Positions 34,163-45,109 of a stretch of 64,000 nucleotides of DNA are shown here, piece after piece. Origin of the DNA: Haematobia irritans. Its lineage: Eukaryota > Arthropoda > Insecta > Diptera > Muscidae. The stretch's first letter is position 1. Every line of letters begins with the position of its first letter. The position numbers were made by a program, and so were the translations under genes. The notes below the pieces were generated by a model. The model worked only from the letters and a program-made list of their open reading frames with translations. It searched no databases and was not told the origin of the DNA. The stretch is taken from positions 97,386,162 through 97,450,161 of the forward strand of contig NC_134397.1 in NCBI RefSeq assembly GCF_050003625.1. The letters run 5' to 3'.

Positions 34163-34945
34163 TTCTAATTTTCCATTGTAAAAAAATGCGGATGCGTCTT
34201 TTTTGAACTCCTGTTTCTATATGAAGGAGTTGCCAGATCGAAACAAAATTGAACATGTGTTCATAACAGAGATGGAAATTTCCAAAACACTTAACTTTTT
34301 CCTGTTTATACCGCGCTTTTTGTGCTAGGCTAAGAAGTTTCCGAACTGCCCTCGTACGTTTAAAATTCTGTTTGTTTGTAATCCTATTTTGACTTGGAAA
34401 ATCAAAATAAATGATAAATTTGATTTGATTTATATTATCTATGTTTGGTGCTAAATAAAATACATTGGCCTTGAAGGGCCAATATAATTGAAAACACGTT
34501 AACACGTATATTTTAATTGCGCAGTTTTCTTTTCTATGATGTGAATTTGATGACCATAAAATATATAAAGATCTTTGCTAGTTTAGTATAAATAGCGCAT
34601 TTTTATATCAATAGATTTTTATCTCTAAAGGCCAAAGGCATTGAACTACAAACCATTTGTTCCAACCGGTTTTAAATCGTTGAAGTCAGTCTAGCTCATC
34701 TAATGGCTGATCTCTAGTTCCTTTTTTGAAGATTAGTCACTTTACTTCCTACCAATTTCTATTTTTTAAATTTATTTTTAAATTGTTCGATTACGAAAGT
34801 CTAAAAAACATAAAAAATTAATCACTAAACTTGGCGACAAAAAGCGACAACTGGAATAGCGATTTTCGTCGATTGCAGAATGTATCGACGAGCGGAATAC
34901 CAATTAGTGGCGACAAACGAAAAGCGACGGCGATCTTACTCAAAT

Positions 34946-35764
34946 GTGGCAAAATGTAATCTTCTATAGTACTTACTATACCTGCAAAAAATCATAGAAA
35001 TCGGTTCAGATTTAGATATAACTCCCATATATTGCCCAATTTTCCCAATTTTGATCATAGGACCCTTATTTTGGTTCTCTGTTGCTTTCACACTTCCTTT
35101 TAATACAATTATTTGTGCTTTAATTAATTTGGTTAATTCTTCATCGGTTTTATGTGGTAGTTTACTTTTCCAGAAAGTAAAGATAGCATTTTTATATTTT
35201 TTTTTTTTTTTTGATTTTCAGCCAAAATGAGAATAATTAGCTATTTTGATCTTCACTATTTCTAGAAAAATTACATTTATTTTAGAATGGGCAAGTTTAT
35301 GCAGACAACAATTTACAGCACGTGAAATGTACTTCCTCACGAACAACAACAAACAACGACTTTCATTAACAATCGTTAGCAACTCTAGTTCTACTTCTCA
35401 CGAATTAAGGTATGCACTAAAATGTTCACAAATATACAGCACTATTGAAACCACAAATAAAAGTTCAAAAACAAAAATATTTGTTAACGTGTTTACAACA
35501 TTTTGAACTATTTATCTCTCCTCTTAGAATCCACATTTAAAAGTTTTCTTTATTCACTTTTGTTAAGCACAAAATTTTTCAATATTTGCTCTCTTTGATT
35601 ACACGCAACTTGCATAAATTTTGGTAAACATTGGCAGCTTTTTTTCTCATGAACAGGGTTGCCAAGTTTTAATGATAACCAGAGGCGATCAAGCACCTTC
35701 CCCAGCCCACAAATATATCAGAGTTACAGTCTGTGGGAAATGTAAATTATTACTGGAATTTTAT
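34946..35764. other. repeat A unit and unassigned DNA
   Basis: 34990-35060 is one decayed repeat A unit (aatcggttcagatttagata). The remainder is AT-rich with a T run (35196-35212) and two unconvincing frames (35246-35506, 35621-35860). Nothing else recognised. Confidence 0.35.
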
Positions 35765-37060
35765 AAAAAAAATATTCCACCATATGCTGTTCTTCGAATT
35801 TGCTCCTTGAGAAGGATGACTGAGAAATTGGTTAGGGGTAAATCCTGCAAAGACAAGTAGTCATGCACTGCAAATAACGCAAAATTCCCTCGGTTAAGTC
35901 CATCTCCTTAGGGGGTATTGAAATTCCCTTTGGTGAGTGTGCAATATACCTGGCCGGAACTTTAACAGCAGACAAATTTAGATAAAGTTCCACGAATGGC
36001 GTGCTTGTGTATTTCAGGCGCATTCAGTAAGACAGGAACAGATTCCCTTAATGAGTTGCGCGAGTTATCTCTGTGGTCAGAAAAAGGCACGGTCACAGTT
36101 CGGTCCTCCAAATAATGGCAGATGTGTCAAAAGTAGTGGATTACACTCTGGCGACACAGCTTTTCGACAAAAAAAAGTTTGGAACTCCTAACAGTGAGGC
36201 GTGGTGCACACTTGCTCCGGGACATAAGTGTTATATAGATTTATATAGATGGACAAATAGGTTTCGGAGTAAAAATTAGTCACTGGTGTATTTTTCAGGC
36301 TGAAATATTAGACGTTACAAATTGACTGAAAAGTAATGTTCCAACAAATATGGACTTTAATTATACAGATACAGTCAAACTGCAATAAAATCCTTAAGTT
36401 AGGTTAGGTGGCAGCCCGATGTATCAGGCTCACTTAGACTATGCAGTCCATTGTGATACCACATTGGTGAACTTCTCTCTTATCACTGAGTGCTGTCCGA
36501 TTCTATGTTAAGCTCAATGACAAGGGACCTCCATTTTATAGCCGAGTCCGAACGGCGTTCCACATTGCAGTGAAACCACTTAGAGAAGCTTTGAAACCCT
36601 CAGAAATGTCACCAGCATTACTGAGGTGGGATAATCCACCGCTGAAAAACTTTTTGGTGTTCGGTCGAAGCAGGAATCGAACCCACGATCTTGTGTATGC
36701 AAGGCGGGCATGCTAACCATTGCACCATGGTGGCTCCCAATAAAATCCTTGGACTCTGTGTTCCTTAATTCGAAAACGGTCATCGACTGCCGCAAATCCC
36801 TCAACTAGAGGGGTGCCTGACCACAGGAACATACTGGGGAACTGCGAAACAAGGCTAGAAACTGCCTTTCATATTCCAGGGGAACTAGAATCTGTTCGTA
36901 TGCCTCTGACTACCTGCAAGCTCATACTGCGCGAGAAGGTGGTTGTAATGGCAAATGTTCGATGGGAGAATTGCAAGGATTACAACAACACCTCAGGCTG
37001 GTTTAATAGAAGAAACAAATCGGGTGGGTTCAACGGTAAAAACTGTAACACGTACTTTTA
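35765..37060 (+). pseudogene. LOA LINE ORF2 fragment (RT end and RNase H), with SINE
   Basis: SLRRMTEKLVRG near 35800, LGGIEIPFGECA near 35910, SGAFSKTGTDSLNELRELSL-type sequence near 36020-36080 and VVDYTLATQLFDKKKF near 36135 follow the C-terminal half of the LOA ORF2. The RNase H part is short and broken (YTDTVKLQ near 36363) and is interrupted by a SINE at 36396-36738. It continues with HRNILGNCE near 36818 and PGELESVRMPLTTCKLILRE near 36880-36940. The AACCT tail is missing. Many deletions; clearly inactive. Confidence 0.75.
36396..36738 (-). mobile_element. full-length tRNA-derived SINE with 12-bp target duplication
   Basis: AATAAAATCCTT is duplicated at 36384-36395 and 36739-36750. 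On the minus strand it runs from ggagccaccatggtgcaatg through ggttcgattcctgc to the AACCT tail. Body and tail match the copies at 14771 and 51506. The 12-bp duplication is what LINE machinery typically produces. Confidence 0.9.
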
Positions 37061-37578
37061 TTCAGCAAAAATTTTGGGAGTTGTTCCAAAGGCACAACTT
37101 TAAAAGTCTCTATTTTATTTAACTAATACAATTTTGTATAACTCGCGTTTTTCATATATTTAATGGGTAATTTTAAAATTTTTTGTTTCAAATAGGTTAA
37201 AAACAAAGTAAGAATTAATAAAATGGAACAAATTATTAAAATTTTGTCGAAACAAATGCTAAATCCAATCTACAAAAAGTGCGATTTTTCGAAAATATTT
37301 GAAGTCAAACGTTTCAGACAAGCTAGATTTCATTAAAATCCTAAAATAAAATAAAAATACTTTTATTTGACACACCTTAAGAAGTGATGCGAACTCAGTG
37401 CATCGGCTGTTGAAATGGTGGACATCCGTCCTATGACAAACCCATGTTTAATTCATCGCTTCTGCGTCAATTTTGAACCACTTCCGGATCCAAAAAGGAC
37501 ATTTCCCTACTTTTTAGGCGACGCTTTTGCTGAGTAGTTAATGTGGTATCACAAATAGCAAACATACAAAGGCACTTG
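37061..37578. other. unassigned AT-rich DNA
   Basis: No gene, repeat or RNA feature recognised. Confidence 0.3.
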
Positions 37579-38330
37579 TTGGATTATATTATGTTTGGGG
37601 CATGCATGGTTCATAAAAATTATATGTGTGAATGTAAACATATATAAATTTACAAATTTAAAGTAAACATATATATGTTGTGATATTTTATTCAGAGAGC
37701 GACAGAGAGAGAATATAGAGAAAGAAATAGAGATAGAAATCGGTAGGGTTGACGAAAGATATCAAATTAACACAGCGAGAGAATCAAAAGAGAGCAATTT
37801 CTGTGAAACCGCTTATATGTTGTTTCGGAAACTGTTTTATGATAAGGCCAAAAATTGTATATGCTTAAGTCTAAATATTATTTAATTTGAATATTACAAT
37901 GAGTATTCGGAATAAAGAGAATAGAGATCCGGAACCAAGAGAATAGATATTTGAAAAAAAAACAGCATGTGTTTTCGTCTTGAGAGCAGCTTTTTACGTA
38001 TGTGTGGTCAGGTGTTTTGTTTATCATTTTGGCATTATGGGCACAATTTTTTTCTTGGTTCGTTAAAAGAAATCGGAACGTACGAGGAGCAAGTCAAACT
38101 ATTCAGGCAAAGGAAATTAATAAAAAAAAAACGGTGGAAAGTATACAAAAATTACAAAGAGATCTTCATAAAAATAACGAAACGGCACTATACTCTTTTT
38201 AGAGTTGAGACAGTAAAATGAAAAAAGGAGGAAATAGTGAAAAATTAAACAGTAAAATGTATAAGAACAAAGTTTAGTTCCTCTTTATTAATAAGTAGTA
38301 CAAACGGAGTTGACGGACACCTTCAAATAT
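37579..38330 (+). mobile_element. partial copy of the CACTG element at 26365 (left part)
   Basis: It aligns with 26510-27155 and holds an extra segment (38080-38165) deleted there. Neither the CACTG end nor a right end is present. The 84-codon frame at 37967-38221 is carried in this repeat and is not convincing as a gene. Confidence 0.65.
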
Positions 38331-38817
38331 AAAAGCGGGCATTAAGTTCGAGTTTTGCAGCTAAAACATTTGAAAAAGTTTATTTTCTTTAAAATGAATT
38401 ATTAAAGAAAAGTAAAAGGAAAAACAGCGTCATTTTAGAGAGATAATGCCAACTTAATACCGGCCTTAAAGTTAAACATTAAATTAAGTACAAAACATGA
38501 TAAGTTTAAATGCATTTAAAATTGTGTTAAATGCTAGTAAAAAACTGTTCACGCCTAAATAAATGTATGTGTATATTATAAAATTATTTATGTATGTTTA
38601 TACTCGACTCCACTTTCTTCTTTTGTTAGAGTTTTTGAATTCCTTCCAAAATTTCAAACTTTTATACCAAAAACAGTTTTTTATTATAAAATTGTTATTT
38701 TTGCAATAAAAAATAATATTTTATCCAAAAGCTCAGTCCATTTCGTTTATATTCGAAGTTTCATTATAAAAATTTAATAAAGTATGTTATAAATATAAAT
38801 GTGTAAATTAAAAAAAA
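38331..38817. other. unassigned AT-rich DNA
   Basis: Nothing recognised apart from short A/T runs. Confidence 0.3.
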
Positions 38818-38912
38818 AACAATTGGTGTTTGGTCGGAGCAGGGATTGAACCCACGGCCCTTTGCATGTACGGCAGACATGCTAACCACTGCTCCATGTT
38901 GCCAATACATGT
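38818..38912 (-). mobile_element. SINE tRNA-like head only
   Basis: The minus strand reads ggcaacatggagcagtggtt, agcatgtctgcc, then cgtgggttcaatccctgct, the head of the tRNA-derived SINE with boxes A and B. The body is missing. Confidence 0.65.
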
Positions 38913-39002
38913 ATGTTTCTGTTAAATAATGTTATGTTTGCATGGGCTCGTGGGCGCTGCAAACTATGCTATATAAATGTAACTTATAACGATAATTGTC
39001 TA

Positions 39003-39397
39003 CTGGTGACTATAACAGCTACGTAGCTCAGTGGTAGTGTGTTGGCTTACAAACTGTATGGTCCTCGGTTCGATTCTCCGTCCAGGCGAAAGGTAAAATT
39101 TAAAAAAATTATAAAATTGAATAATTTCTTCAACATTATTTGTATTACAGAAAAAGGTGCCAAGAACTAAAAAATTTCGTGGATGTGAAAATTATGTTAG
39201 GGAATTAGCACAATCTTCTTTGGGGAAAATTCTTCCAAGCATATAATATTTTTGGGCTCAAAATGCTTCCAAACATATAATATGTTCACATTAAACAAAC
39301 ATATTAATGTTTCGGCAGTATCCAATAATATATGTGCTTCCTGCAAAATATGTTTGGAACATATGTTAGAGAGGCGATTTTTTTGAGGGTGTAGCAT
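39003..39397 (+). mobile_element. tRNA-headed element with a DNA-transposon 3' end, copy 2
   Basis: Same structure as 17862-18240: 'acgtagctcagtggtagtgt' and 'ggttcgattctccg' as boxes A and B, then the transposon right end ...tttttttgagggtg. Here TA precedes CTGGTG and follows GGGTG. Confidence 0.65.
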
Positions 39398-39484
39398 TTC
39401 ACTTATAATTTTCCTCTATAGGTGAAGCTACACTTGTAGTTTAGTCAATGCATGGTTTTAAGCTGAAATCAAAAACAACAATAA

Positions 39485-41455
39485 CACCCAAAAAAATTTG
39501 TTACTCATAATAGCAAAAATGTTTGCTAAAACAGCAGACTTTGTTTGCTGAAAAAGGGACAGCCGTAGCATGTAGTTGTTTCAGCAAACATTCGTTAGTT
39601 GAAACAGCAAACATTTTTTACAGCTAAAATAGTAATGAAACAGTTTTTGAGATATCCTTATATTTTTAGTTTTTCGACCATTTTTCATTAGAAAAATCAT
39701 TTCTCGAGCTAAAAATGTACGATTATATCGTTATTGGTACTTAAATGCAAGGTATTGAGATGACGAATAAATGTGGATCTGTGATAAGTTAAGTGGTTCA
39801 AAATATATTTAATAAAGGGAACATTTTCAAACAAATGTGCCTACAACTTTGTCATTTTTCTTCTAGTCTTATTCTAACGTTAATGTATCACCTTTCCGAG
39901 CATAGAGAGAAACCGGACGTAACTTCAACAGTTGGCACTTTTCCACCGGCACAGAATCACTGCAAAACATGATGAAAAAGTGCCCAATTTTCACCGATAT
40001 ATTTAGAACCACTTAACTTATCACAGATGCAACGATATAACCAGACATTTCTAGCTTGAGATATGATTCTCGCGTCTAGTAAAAAACTAAAAATATAAGT
40101 ATATCTCAAAACGTCTAACATATAAAAATGTAACCTCTATTTTCGAATTCAGGAGATGAAAACATAAAAAAGCACCTCTCATCAAATATACATGACAAAA
40201 ATTTTATTTTGTAAACTATTTGTATTTATAGGTATTGTGATGAACGATGTCATCAAAGTTGACCAATAATATAGGTACTTTTAGCAAAAAATCAAATTGA
40301 TTCAAACTAAAAGCATACATTATTCTCTTAAGGCCGTATTTAGTTGGCATTATTTCGCTATAATAGCAAGGTTGTAATGTTATCCTGGTTTTAATACTCA
40401 CATTTAAGGTGAACTTTGCCAATTGTATACAGTTTAGCTCAGCTATAGTGGCAGCCCGTTATTTCAGGCTCACTTTGTCTATTTAGTATATTATGCTACC
40501 GCAGTGTTGAACTTCTCTCTTGTCACTGAGTGCTGCCCAATTCCATGTTGAGCTCAAAGACACGGAATCTACTTTTTATAGCCGCGCCTGAACATCATTT
40601 CGCGTTGCTATGGTAATGTTAGAGTAGCTTTGAAACACTCAGAAATGCCACCAGCATTACAGAGGGAGTAATTCACCAAACCACCGTTGAAAAACTTTAG
40701 GTCGAAACTGGGATTGAAACTGGGATTGAATCCATACCCGTTTTTATGCAAAGCTGGTAGAAACCATTGCACGGCGGTTGCTCCCATGAATGTATAATAG
40801 TAATTTTCCAATCTAAAAATTATTAAAAACAAAAGGACTATAAAAGGAATGGCAAATTTCTTAATTGAGAAATACAATACTTACCAAATATAATCTCTGC
40901 AATAAAAGAAATTTTGGAAAAAAAAATCCTAAACAAAAAGTTTAAAAGTGATGCTTTGATGGCGTTGGCATTTGACATATCGACGTTGACATTTGTCAAA
41001 ACTGACTTCACTAACAATAGGTCTGTTCGCGTATTTTTCTAGCAATAATTATCCAGTAAAAACTGGCAAGAGAGTAAAAGTGAATTTTTCTCTCTTTGCT
41101 TAAAGTTGCTGAAAAGTACGTGAATGCAATCCAGTAACTAGAGAAAAGTAATCGAGAAAAATGGCGATTTTAGCGGCTAAACTCGAACTTAATACCCACC
41201 TTAAAATGTAAATTACTAAAAAGGGTTGCTTGTTCACAAATGTTATTGCATACTCAAAAAATACTACTCGTTTTTAACGTTTGAAGTTTTATAATGTATA
41301 CCATTTTACTATTGTCCATTTGACTGGAGAGACTTTATAATTTTAGTCGGATCAGCAGAAAATTTCAGCAAATTGTTATCTGTTTTAGCAAAACAACTGC
41401 TAAAACAGCAGCATTTTGTTTGTTTGTATTAACAACATACTTTTTTCTATGAGTG
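39485..41455 (+). mobile_element. CACCC/GAGTG-ended TIR element with AA duplication
   Basis: It starts CACCCAAAAAAATTTGTTAC and ends TTTTTTCTATGAGTG. AA flanks both ends (39483-39484, 41456-41457). The second copy of the surrounding tandem repeat shows the empty site (acaacaataatgattgg at 41874-41890) with a single AA. GCAAACA/TGTTTGCT motifs recur at both ends. The interior has an old SINE (40446-40793) and no transposase. Confidence 0.82.
40446..40793 (-). mobile_element. old, diverged copy of the tRNA-derived SINE
   Basis: It matches the other SINE copies over its whole length with many changes and a duplicated 'gaaactgggattgaa' phrase in the head. It lies inside the CACCC element. Confidence 0.75.
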
Positions 41456-41989
41456 AATGATTGAGGAATAAACAAACAATAACAAACAAAACGAATGAAA
41501 ATAGAGGAAGCACGCTCAAAAACAAACCCAGCCAACTACATTCAAATCGATGATTTGAGTTTGGCAAAGGAAAACGGATATGCTTTCAAATTTGTTTAGG
41601 CAGTAGCCGACTATCAAACCTTTTTTCGGAAGGTTCAAGTGTAGTTCACTCTGGGTTGAGTGATTTACCCGAATTTATTCTGATAATTGGTTGATAGTTT
41701 TGCTGCAAGTAGAGGATGCTGATGAGTAATGTGGTAATTCCGAAACAGCTGTACATCCAACCATCTTGCAGTCTATAGGGCTTTGCCCAAATAAATTTGA
41801 CAAGCATACTTTTCCTCTGTTGGTTAAGCTACACTTGTAGTTCAGTCAATGCATGGTTTTAAGCTGAAATCAAAAACAACAATAATGATTGGAGAATAAA
41901 CCAACAATAACAAACAAAACTAATTCACTTCGCAAAAGTGTTGTTATGATTTATCGGTCGATAGATATGCATTAGAAATAAAGGAAAAT

Positions 41990-42723
41990 TTGAGAAACTT
42001 TTACAAGATTTCGACTTAGCAGTGGCATACTTAGTATTTTAATTCTACTCCCGGAGCATTTCACTTAAATCGGACTACAACTTTTACCTCTGTGCTCATA
42101 TGACGGAAAATTGGGCGAAAGATATGTATGGGAGCTACATATATCTAAATCTGAACCGATTTCAATAAAATTTAGCATAGTTAACATACCTACACTACTA
42201 ATTGTACTCCTAGTGCAAAATTTCAACCAAATTGGGCTAAAACTCTGGCTTCTGGGACCGTATTAGTCCATATCGGGCGAAAGATATATATGGGAGCTAT
42301 ATCTAAATTTGAACCGATTTCAATAATGGCACACTTGACTATAGTACTAATTGTTCTTCTTGTGCAAAATTGTAAGCAAATTAGGGTAAAACTCTGGCTT
42401 CTGGGGCCATAAAAGTCGATATCGGGCGAAATATAAACACATAGGTTAGGTTAGGTTATGTGGCAGCCCGATGTATCAGGCTCACTTAGACTATTCAGTC
42501 CATTGTGATACCACACATACTTGTGCCAAATATGAAGTCGATTGGACTAAAACTGCGACCTCGACTTTGATTCCAAAAATGTGTTCACAGACAGACGGAC
42601 ATGGATATATCGACTCAGGAGCCCACCCTGAGCATTTTTGCCAAAGACTCGTCTCCTTCTGGGTGTTGCAAACATATGCACTAACTTATAAAACCCTGTT
42701 CCACAGTGTGGCGCAGGGTATAA
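41990..42723 (-). repeat. dispersed repeat A, inverted copy
   Basis: The reverse complement of parts of 19946-21320, with fewer internal units, ending in ccacagtgtggcgcagggta. Holds a SINE tail insertion. Confidence 0.8.
42444..42512 (-). mobile_element. SINE 3' tail, severely truncated
   Basis: TTAGG-type tail plus 'cagcccgatgtatcaggctc' is flanked by ACACATA (42437-42443 and 42513-42519). The gatgtatc variant marks it as SINE rather than LINE derived. Confidence 0.8.
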
Positions 42724-43732
42724 ATACAGTAAAAAGAAATAGCTTTTAGTGTAAACTCAAACGTAGTGGCGAGCAAGTCACAACAAGACCACCAGTTAAA
42801 AATGTAAATGTCCTAGTAATTTTTGTAATATTTTAATATAAATTTGTCTTTTCGTTTGGTTAATTTGTGTTAAATTTTCTTCTTTTGTTAAAGTTAATTT
42901 CCCTAAAGACGGACAACGATGCTGTTCGAAATATTGGAAAGAATATAAAAATAAAACACGATAAAAACTAAGAGCCAGAATTATGATTTTATATGAAATT
43001 TTACGAAATTTGAGGAAACTTGGTTTTAGTTCGGTTTTTGTTTATTTTTACGAATTCTTATACCCCGCGGAGAAAATAGTATTAGTAAAATTCCATGCAC
43101 TATTACTAACTGCTTTGAGTTTAGGATTTTTTACTGAAACAAGTAAATTTTATTATTTCACACAAAAATTTAACTTAATGGAAATAAAATTGCTAAACTA
43201 AATTGATGAACATTTTTTCCTTTAGTTTCGAAAGCACTTTTTCTGGGTGCAAATAAAAAATTTTTATAACTTTTTATAATTTACGTGCATTCTTACGCTT
43301 ATCTGAAACATTTGCCCTCGAATATTTTCAAAAATGATCGATTTTTATAGAAAGGATTTAGTATTTTTGCGGCAAAATTTGAATAATTTGTACCATTTTA
43401 TTAATTCTAACTATTGTTGCTTTATTATAAGTTACTTCGATGTCTGAGTTTTATTCATTTTTATAAAATAAAACATTAATTGGGCCTAAAAGTTCAGTCT
43501 ATTAATTTTTAGTTAGGGGGGATCTATAGCCCCCCACCCCCTAGGAAAATTGTCTGGCTACGCTAATGATGCTTGAAGCAGAATATGTTTGGGGGTATAT
43601 GTTACAGAGGCGCTTTATTTGAGAGTGTAAAACGTTGCATACAGAATAATATTCGAAATTCCGCCTATATTCAGGCCTATTTCATAACTCTTTTACTTGC
43701 ATTACAATTAAGTCTTTTTTTATACCCATTAG
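42724..43732. other. presumed intron or upstream DNA of the Tudor gene
   Basis: AT-rich. 43575-43627 is a right end of a CACTG-type element (aatatgtttgggggtatatg... ttgagagtg) followed by TA. 43505-43555 has short G and C runs. Further 5' exons of the gene are not recognised here. Confidence 0.35.
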
Positions 43733-44206
43733 GTTTTCGACTGCATAAATCAACGCAACAGTGACGATGAAATATCTTCTCCAAATTACTTTGGTCAGAG
43801 TTTGCCCATTTGTTTTGAGGAGAACGCACACCATTTTCAGTTTAAATCTACCAATCTACCTGGCATCCAGTCAAATGTAATATCAACGACAAATGTAGAC
43901 AGTAGAAAGACAAATGTAGAAAGAAAACTTGCGACTCCACATGCGAAGAAGCGCATGTTCGACCATAAAGATTACACAAGGATGATGAATGGAGCAATAA
44001 AATTATTCGATATGAATAGTTTTTGTGATGAAGATACAAATGATGACGCATTCTGTATCGATGACGACACCGGCGAAGACATTGTTGAAATGAGCCATAG
44101 TTTTGCAATGAATTATTGGCATTCGGCTGCCGATGACATGAAAGACGAGGAAGGCAAGGAAATAAGTCAACAATTGGAACAGCGAATTTCTTTGCAAGAA
44201 GATGAG
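43733..44206 (+). CDS. Tudor-domain protein, internal coding exon
   Basis: The exon is open from a 3' splice site (tatacccattag, AG at 43731-43732) to a donor (gatgag|gtatat, GT at 44207-44208), 474 bp in phase 0 at both ends. It encodes 158 residues, Asp/Glu-rich in the second half (DEDTNDDAFCIDDDTGEDIV) with no known fold, as expected for the linker of a Tudor protein. There is no suitable ATG at its start, so earlier exons must lie upstream, in sequence I could not recognise. Base composition and unbroken frame differ from the decayed transposons around it. It joins in frame to the exon at 44340. The splice sites are inferred from consensus and frame. Confidence 0.7.
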
Positions 44207-44339
44207 GTATATACAACACAGTGTTATTATTTTCTCATCTCATGTCGAAAACCTATGTTGTTCGTACCTTCCCCCTATGTAATATCAAATTTATTGTGAT
44301 TTTGATTTTCTTTAATAAATATTTCTTTTTTGTTTTCAG

Positions 44340-45017
44340 GATATTGCATCTGAATTTGAGCATTTCCACCCAAACGATACATCTACAGTTTTCTCCCATT
44401 TTAGTGGCATTGAAATTTTCCAACCAGCTCAGTTACCAGCCTGCAACAAACCATTTAACTGTAGAGTAATTAAAATAATATCTGCCACAGTTGTACAGAT
44501 ATTTCCAGTCGCCAATGGGGACTTCAAACGTAGTGATGTAGAAATGCAAATGGATATAAGGCGGCATGCTAAAACTGCTGCGCCACTTACCCGTTTCGAG
44601 CCACGAACGCCGTGCTTGGCTTGCTATTCGAAGGATAAAAAGTGGTATAGGGCTGTCATTCGGTCCTATAACCAAATTGCACGAACTGTTGAAGTTTTTT
44701 ATGTGGACTATCTTAATAGCGAAACACTGCCGCAAAAATATGTAAAAGAGTGCCCGGCAGCCATTTTGAGTGCCCCCCAACGTACTTTTTGTGCTCGTTT
44801 GCACGGAATTATCGCAAATTCAAAAATAAGTAGCCTTGATATACGCCGAGCATTACACGATCTTATCGCTAAGCAGAATCTCTTAGGCATTGTGCGAAAA
44901 CATCCTAACAATCAAAATTTTATGGAAATATGTTTGTATAAATCTAGTAATCTAATTTCAACGGGAACTGTCGCGTACGAAACTCTAATAGAGAAAGGTT
45001 TTTACATACGAACTTAA
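44340..45017 (+). CDS. Tudor-domain protein, terminal coding exon
   Basis: It starts after ttttgttttcag (AG 44338-44339) and runs in phase 0 for 225 codons to TAA. Residues from PCLACYSKDKKWYRAVIRSY through VEVFYVDYLNSETLPQKYV to APQRTFCARLHGI form a Tudor domain with the flanking elements of the extended type. The aromatic residues (Tyr, Trp, Phe, Tyr) of the methylarginine pocket and the final Asp/Asn (VDYLN, usually VDYGN) are present. About 65 residues follow the domain. One C-terminal Tudor domain after an acidic linker fits TDRD5-type proteins such as Tejas or Tapas of flies, which act with Piwi proteins in germline granules. That identity is an inference, because the N-terminal LOTUS domain is not seen. 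Confidence 0.78.
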   Translation, partial: DIASEFEHFHPNDTSTVFSHFSGIEIFQPAQLPACNKPFNCRVIKIISATVVQIFPVANGDFKRSDVEMQMDIRRHAKTAAPLTRFEPRTPCLACYSKDKKWYRAVIRSYNQIARTVEVFYVDYLNSETLPQKYVKECPAAILSAPQRTFCARLHGIIANSKISSLDIRRALHDLIAKQNLLGIVRKHPNNQNFMEICLYKSSNLISTGTVAYETLIEKGFYIRT

Positions 45018-45103
45018 TAATTGCAAAGTGATATCAGTATAATTAGAAGTAGAATTTTCTTGTAATATATACAAAATGTATGTATATACTGATGAATTTC
45101 ATT

Positions 45104-45109
45104 AATAAA
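45104..45109 (+). terminator. poly(A) signal of the Tudor gene
   Basis: AATAAA lies 87 bp after the stop codon, a normal distance for a 3' UTR. Confidence 0.6.

Larger units (their letters stand above)
30584..34354 (-). mobile_element. mariner transposon carrying two nested TIR elements
   Basis: The TIRs are CGAGGGCGGTTCGGAAACTT at the left and inverted CGAGGGCAGTTCGGAAACTT at the right, each continuing for about 28 bp, with TA on both sides (30582-30583, 34355-34356). Subtracting the two inserts (30686-32657 and 33016-33532) leaves about 1.28 kb, the usual mariner length. Confidence 0.88.
30525..34945 (-). mobile_element. repeat C, copy 2, split by a mariner
   Basis: The left end (attcctggagtcgcactcgc) and the part right of the mariner (34357-34945) both match, inverted, the copy at 18594-19612. 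For example 'catttttatatcaatagatt' and 'ccttgaagggccaatataat' have counterparts there. The mariner sits in 'gaatttta...cgttt'. Confidence 0.55.
39408..42000 (+). repeat. tandem repeat of ~430 bp, first copy split by a transposon
   Basis: 39408-39484 plus 41456-41808 form one unit; a second, partial unit starts at 41809. The shared phrases include aagctacacttgtagtt, gtcaatgcatggttttaagc and tgaaatcaaaaacaacaata. The unit contains cgaaacagctgtacatccaa and tagggctttgcccaaataaa. I do not know the class of this repeat. Confidence 0.7.

Noticed and set aside
37967..38221. 84-codon frame as a small gene
   Set aside because: It lies wholly in a repeat with decayed copies at 26365 and 28846 where the frame is not kept.
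42753..42806. Possible small upstream exon of the Tudor gene (between cttttag and gtaaat)
   Set aside because: Splice-like borders exist and one frame is open, but the 54 bp carry no recognisable domain and chance matches are likely.
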